A DNA stretch of 64,000 bases, from the NCBI GenBank assembly GCA_941918925.1, contig OW799233.1:57069841-57133840 (forward strand). The letters run 5' to 3'. Positions 60,153 to 64,000 of this stretch are shown one piece after another. This stretch comes from Phyto melanocephala. Its lineage: Eukaryota; Arthropoda; Insecta; Diptera; Rhinophoridae. Every line of letters starts with the position of its first letter. The first letter of the stretch is position 1. The notes under the pieces were generated by a model, which saw only the letters and a list, made by a program, of their open reading frames with translations, did not search any database and was not told the origin of the DNA. A program made the position numbers and the translations under genes.

Positions 60153-60887
60153 AACAAGTAAAAGTGCTATATTCGGCCATGCCGAATCTTAAATACCCTT
60201 CACAACGTGTAGTCACGCAATAACAATTGTTGGTATCACCTTTCATCCCATATGAAATACGTACATATGTACATAATAAAAACATCCCATTGTAAAATTG
60301 GAAAATTACGTATGTGTGTTAAAAAAAAATATAAAAAGAACTTTTAAACAAAAATTAAAAAAAGAAAAATAATAAAAATATAAATAATAAAAATAAAAAA
60401 AAATAAAAATTAAAAAAAAATATAAAAAAAATACATAAAAAAATATAAAAAAAAAATTAAAAAATATATTAAAAAAAATTAATAAAAATATAAATAATAT
60501 ATAAAATAAAAAAAAAAAATTGTTTGGGCTCGGCTGGGGTTCGATGCCACGTTTACTCTAACCAGTGTACCACGTTTGTATGTATGTATGTTATTTTTGT
60601 GTTAAAAAAAACGAGGTGGCCGTGGGTTTTTGCTCATACCTCAGTTGTTTATGTACCGAAGTTTCTGATTTTCAAAATCGATCTACTCCCGAATATTTCT
60701 GATATTTTTGTACCTAACCCAGGCCCAGGCAGTGTCGGGGGGCTTCAAAAAGTTGATTTCAACATTCACACGGACAGACTGACAGAGCTTAATCATATAT
60801 ACTTTATGGGGTCGGAAATGAAAATTGTAGAAATTTCACACGGAATGACAAGCCTATATATACCCTTTTTCACTGTGTGAAGGGTAT
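60153..60887 (-). mobile_element. A1 INE-1-like element
   Basis: Complete reverse copy: AACAAGTAAAAGTGCTATAT to GTGTGAAGGGTATA. The box block at 60526-60548 reads GGGCTCGGCTGG then GGTTCGATGCC, a full match to the tRNA B-box consensus. The A-rich desert covers about 60315-60520. Confidence 0.88.
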
Positions 60888-61429
60888 AAAAACGACTCAA
60901 AGCCGATTACTGTTATGTAAGCAAATACTAAAACAATTTGATTTAACTGATAATTTTCTAAAAGAGAGTTATAGATAGAAAAGTTCCTTCTTTGACAGGT
61001 TAAATACAAAATTGTGCAAATTGAAGAAAAAGACATTAAAAATTTAGATGATGAGTTAGAGAACTTCGTCTTGTTAACTTAAAGAAACATTTTGCAACTC
61101 TACATAATCTTCGTTGTGATCAATTTTGATCAAAAGTCCAAACCTGTCCAAATTTGTCAAAAACTTTATAAGTCTTCCTATTTCTTCTGCAAATGTTGAA
61201 CGAATATTCTCAAAAGTAAATTAAAATAAAACAAAATGTAGGAATGAATTAGATAAAAGTACTCTTATATTTAGGTATTAAATTATTTTAAATATTTTAT
61301 TTTAATATTTTTTTTAATCGATATTTTTCCTTAAAATATGATTTTTTTTCTTTCCAAATGATGATTTTCAATACAAATACTCTAGCAACGCTTCCCAGGT
61401 TTATCGCACAGATAGACTGTAAATATGAC
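60888..61429. other. AT-rich spacer
   Basis: Nothing recognised. Confidence 0.5.
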
Positions 61430-61575
61430 ATTAGTTACCGGCTGAGCGCCGAAGTATTAATCTCGTCGGATTGTTTATAACTCGCAGTTATTCGACAAAG
61501 AGCCGAAGAATTTATCTCGTCGAATCATAGATATTTCAGTAGTTAACCGACCGTGGGTCAAAGCATTTACTTCGG
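61430..61575. repeat. Diverged tandem GCCGAAGTATT units
   Basis: Three related units of about 50-65 bp: GAGCGCCGAAGTATTAATCT, AGAGCCGAAGAATTTATCTC, then GTTAACCGACCGTGGGTCAA. A fourth relative, GTTAGCCGACCGAGGGCCGA, lies at 56416 inside another repeat. Family unknown. Confidence 0.6.
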
Positions 61576-61866
61576 TGGATTGCATACAACTCGTAGTAAA
61601 TTGATCAAGAGGTAGACTTTTACTGCTACCGAAATCTCACGACACGAGTCAAACCTCTCGTATACTGATAGATCCAAAATAACCCAGTGATATTTCAATA
61701 GTCCAAAGGAAGCAAACTTTTGAAGAAACCTTTACAGACGCAGTTTACCTAAGAAGGAAACGAAAATTGCGCCACAAAGAGATGACTAATGATTAGGTAT
61801 AAGCACCTGTAAAATTCGCCAATGTGTAATTGTTTTCGTAAAATTTGGTTTAATTTTTATGTAACT

Positions 61867-61915
61867 TTCTAGCCAGGCGAGCGTTGCTACGCCCCATAAT
61901 GAATAAAAATGCAAT
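61867..61915 (-). mobile_element. Helitron-like 3'-end scrap
   Basis: CTAGCCAGGCGAGCGTTGCT then ACGCCCC is the reverse 3' end of the 51079 family, with the CTAG terminus kept. Nothing of the minisatellite is left. Confidence 0.6.
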
Positions 61916-62409
61916 AAATTGGTGTTAGTTGCCACTAATATTTACTATTTTTGACAACTGCTGACAAGGCAACTGAGTTCGACAGCCATTGATAATAAAT
62001 CCACTAATTCAGATTTTATTTATCATAATAAGCACAACTTAACCACATGCTGAAACAAAGCTGCTAAGCCAATAACGAGCTAATTATTAGTATTTTATCG
62101 ATCTTAGGTAGTTAAAAATGAACAATAAACACTAGTTAATATGTCACAAAAAGCATTTAAATCATTTTTGTGTAAATTTATATGCCCTGTAGTAATTTAT
62201 TAGTACAGAGGAAAGTATGTATGTATGTATATGTTTTTTCACTTTCTCTTATTTGCAAAATAGAAATATTTATAAACTTATTTAAGTAGTTTAGTTATGG
62301 CCAAAAGCTAAAACTTTTAGTGCGACTACGTGTCGAAAAAGTTATTTTTTTTTATTTTTTTGTTGTTGTTTTCAACAACGGCAACCACTTATGTGTTTAC
62401 GTTAAAACA
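61916..62409. other. Spacer
   Basis: A short TATG run near 62215. Nothing else recognised. Confidence 0.5.
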
Positions 62410-63117
62410 AAACAAAAAGTAACATGCTATATTCGGCCGTGCCGAATCTTATAAACCCTTCACAACGTGTAGTAGCAATAACAATTGTTTGTATCACCAT
62501 TCATTTCATATAATATACGTACATACATGTAAAAAACATACCGTAAAAAAATATATTGAAAATAAAAAAAAATAATAAAAAAAATAACAAAAAGAATTTA
62601 AAAAAAAATTTAAAAAAATAATTAAAAAAATATTTTAAAAAAAATTTTAAAAAATTTTTTAAAAGAATTAAAATAAAAATATAAAAAAAATAATAAAATA
62701 TAAATAATATATTAAATAAAATTGTTTTGGCTCAGCTGGAATTCGATGCCACGTTTACTTTAACCAGTATGTATGTAGGTTGTTTTTGTAATTGTGAAAA
62801 AAACGAGGTGGTCGTGGTTTTTTGCTCATATCTCAGAAAGTTATGGAGAGATTGTGCTGAATTTTAATAGCGATTCACTCCTGGATATTTCCAAGATATT
62901 GATACCATATAGAGATCTGAGGAACATATAGTTGCTTCTAAAAGTTGATTTCAACCAACAGACGGGCAGACGGACAGACGGTCAGGGCTTAATCGACTCC
63001 TCTATTCATAAGCTTTTAGAAAATATATACTTTATGGGGTCGGAAATGAAAATTGTAGAAATTACAAACGGAATGACAAAGCTATATATACCCTTGGGCA
63101 CCACAGGTGAAGGGTAT
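62410..63117 (-). mobile_element. A1 INE-1-like element
   Basis: Complete reverse copy: tail AACATGCTATATTCGGCCGT, A-rich desert at about 62540-62720, box block at 62728-62750, head GGTGAAGGGTAT. Its head hairpin is the CACAGGTG variant, also found at 946 and 33186. Confidence 0.86.
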
Positions 63118-63476
63118 GATAACTTTTTTCATATATCCGTGCATATGTGAGAATCGAATGACTTTGTTCACACGTACTACAAAATAAAATATAAGATGTT
63201 GCAGCCAAACAAATATAATAAAATAGAAAACTTAATTAAGAAGCATTAAAATCGAAAAACTTCCTACAATTGCCACATAAAAATATTTTAATGAATACTT
63301 TATATTTTCATATTTTTTTGTTTCTTTTATTTTTTTCTGTTCTCTTGCAAATCCGTTGGGATAAACAACTTTATTTTGTCATAGAAACAAACATAAATGT
63401 TGAAGAACTTATGTATATAAATGTGTGCATACATACATACAAATTTCTGTTATTTTAAAATACTGTTTTCTTACAG

Positions 63477-63579
63477 TTAGATCTAAATCAATGCGTCAAC
63501 CGGAACCTTATCTAGCGCCTAGCCTTAACACTGAAATAGCATTCCTAGATAATAGTATCAACGTTGTGTCGCAAACAGT
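63477..63579 (+). other. Candidate exon with a strong acceptor
   Basis: ATACTGTTTTCTTACAG ending at 63476 is an excellent 3' splice site. The sequence after it is open and mixed in composition (RSKSMRQPEPYLAPSLNTEI, AFLDNSINVVSQT). ACAGTAATG near 63578 is a weak donor. No protein family recognised; it could be a small host exon or chance. Confidence 0.35.
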
Positions 63580-64000
63580 AATGTTAAATTATTATCATGA
63601 GAATTTTTTCACATGTACAATTCTTGATGTGCTAATTAAAGTTTGGCTGTTAATTGTAATTAAAAAACCTACTTAACCCAGAGTATGTTATAATTTGTTT
63701 TTCAAAATCAACGCAATATTTGAAGTTGTCGCCATTTCTGCAGTAAAGATCTATATCTCCATGAAATATTATTCAATAATGAATACACATTGTTGTATCA
63801 TGCATCGCTCCATTTTTACTAACCCTAAACTGTCAGCTGTTGAATTATTACACTTACTAAGGGTAAGGTTTGTCATTGTCTTACTATGGGTAAGGTTTGT
63901 CATTATTGGCAATCAACATAATTGCATTATAGCTCTCTAATAGGGCCCATACACAATACCATAATAATTGTGCAATCAAGTGACTGTGCCAGTTTGATAT
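63580..64000. other. AT-rich spacer
   Basis: A direct repeat GGGTAAGGTTTGTCATT occurs at about 63860 and 63889. Nothing else recognised. Confidence 0.5.

Overview
This looks like nuclear DNA of a brachyceran (cyclorrhaphan) fly: very AT-rich, intron-like or intergenic, and packed with repeats. The strongest clue is about 25 copies of short non-autonomous elements built like the Drosophila INE-1/DINE-1 Helentron group. They have a head hairpin (TATACCCTTCAC...GTGAAAAAGGGTATA), a TTTCCGACCCCATAAAGTAT block followed by GTCCGTCTG repeats, and a tail hairpin (ATTCGGC-ACG-GCCGAAT) ending in CTTACTTGTT. A rosa-like (DD41D) mariner and expanded ACAT microsatellites fit a tephritid or related fly, but the sequence does not settle the family. 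No complete host gene, rRNA or tRNA is visible. The only intact protein-coding gene is a transposase.

I group the INE-1-like elements as A1 (about 0.55-0.85 kb, with an internal oligo-T/A desert), A2 (longer, with AAGATGGCG-type blocks) and B (TATACCCACCACC heads, GGTGGTGGGTATA before the tail).

Layout. 1-3082: an inverted A1 pair with a huge ATGT array, a Harbinger-like relic, a BEL/Pao pol fragment and an A1 copy. 3201-6396: an A2 element broken by an A1 copy and by a degraded non-LTR retrotransposon whose 5' end is tandemly duplicated. 6410-11352: B, Helitron and A1 pieces, then a second A2 broken by an A1. 11384-12700: a complete mariner with perfect inverted repeats, a TA duplication and an open 361-codon transposase. 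12.7-31.9 kb: mostly AT-rich sequence with decayed mariners (15.5, 28.6, 31.6 kb), a TIR element (18.4 kb), a Helitron helicase relic (21.6 kb) and an unexplained coding-like segment (22.8 kb). 32.6-48 kb: A1, A2, B and Helitron copies plus a relic of a conserved arthropod repetitive protein (41.6 kb). 49-64 kb: a GC-rich palindrome cluster, Helitrons carrying minisatellites, a TA-flanked MITE, a second non-LTR relic, a second relic of the same conserved protein (56.4 kb) and more A1 copies.

The most interesting signal belongs to no annotated element. Two short palindromes (21001-21047 and 32764-32802) share the 12-bp arm CAAAGACAATAG, and each is flanked by its own perfect 7-bp direct duplication. 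They look like excision footprints, or ultra-short copies, of a DNA transposon that is otherwise absent from the window.
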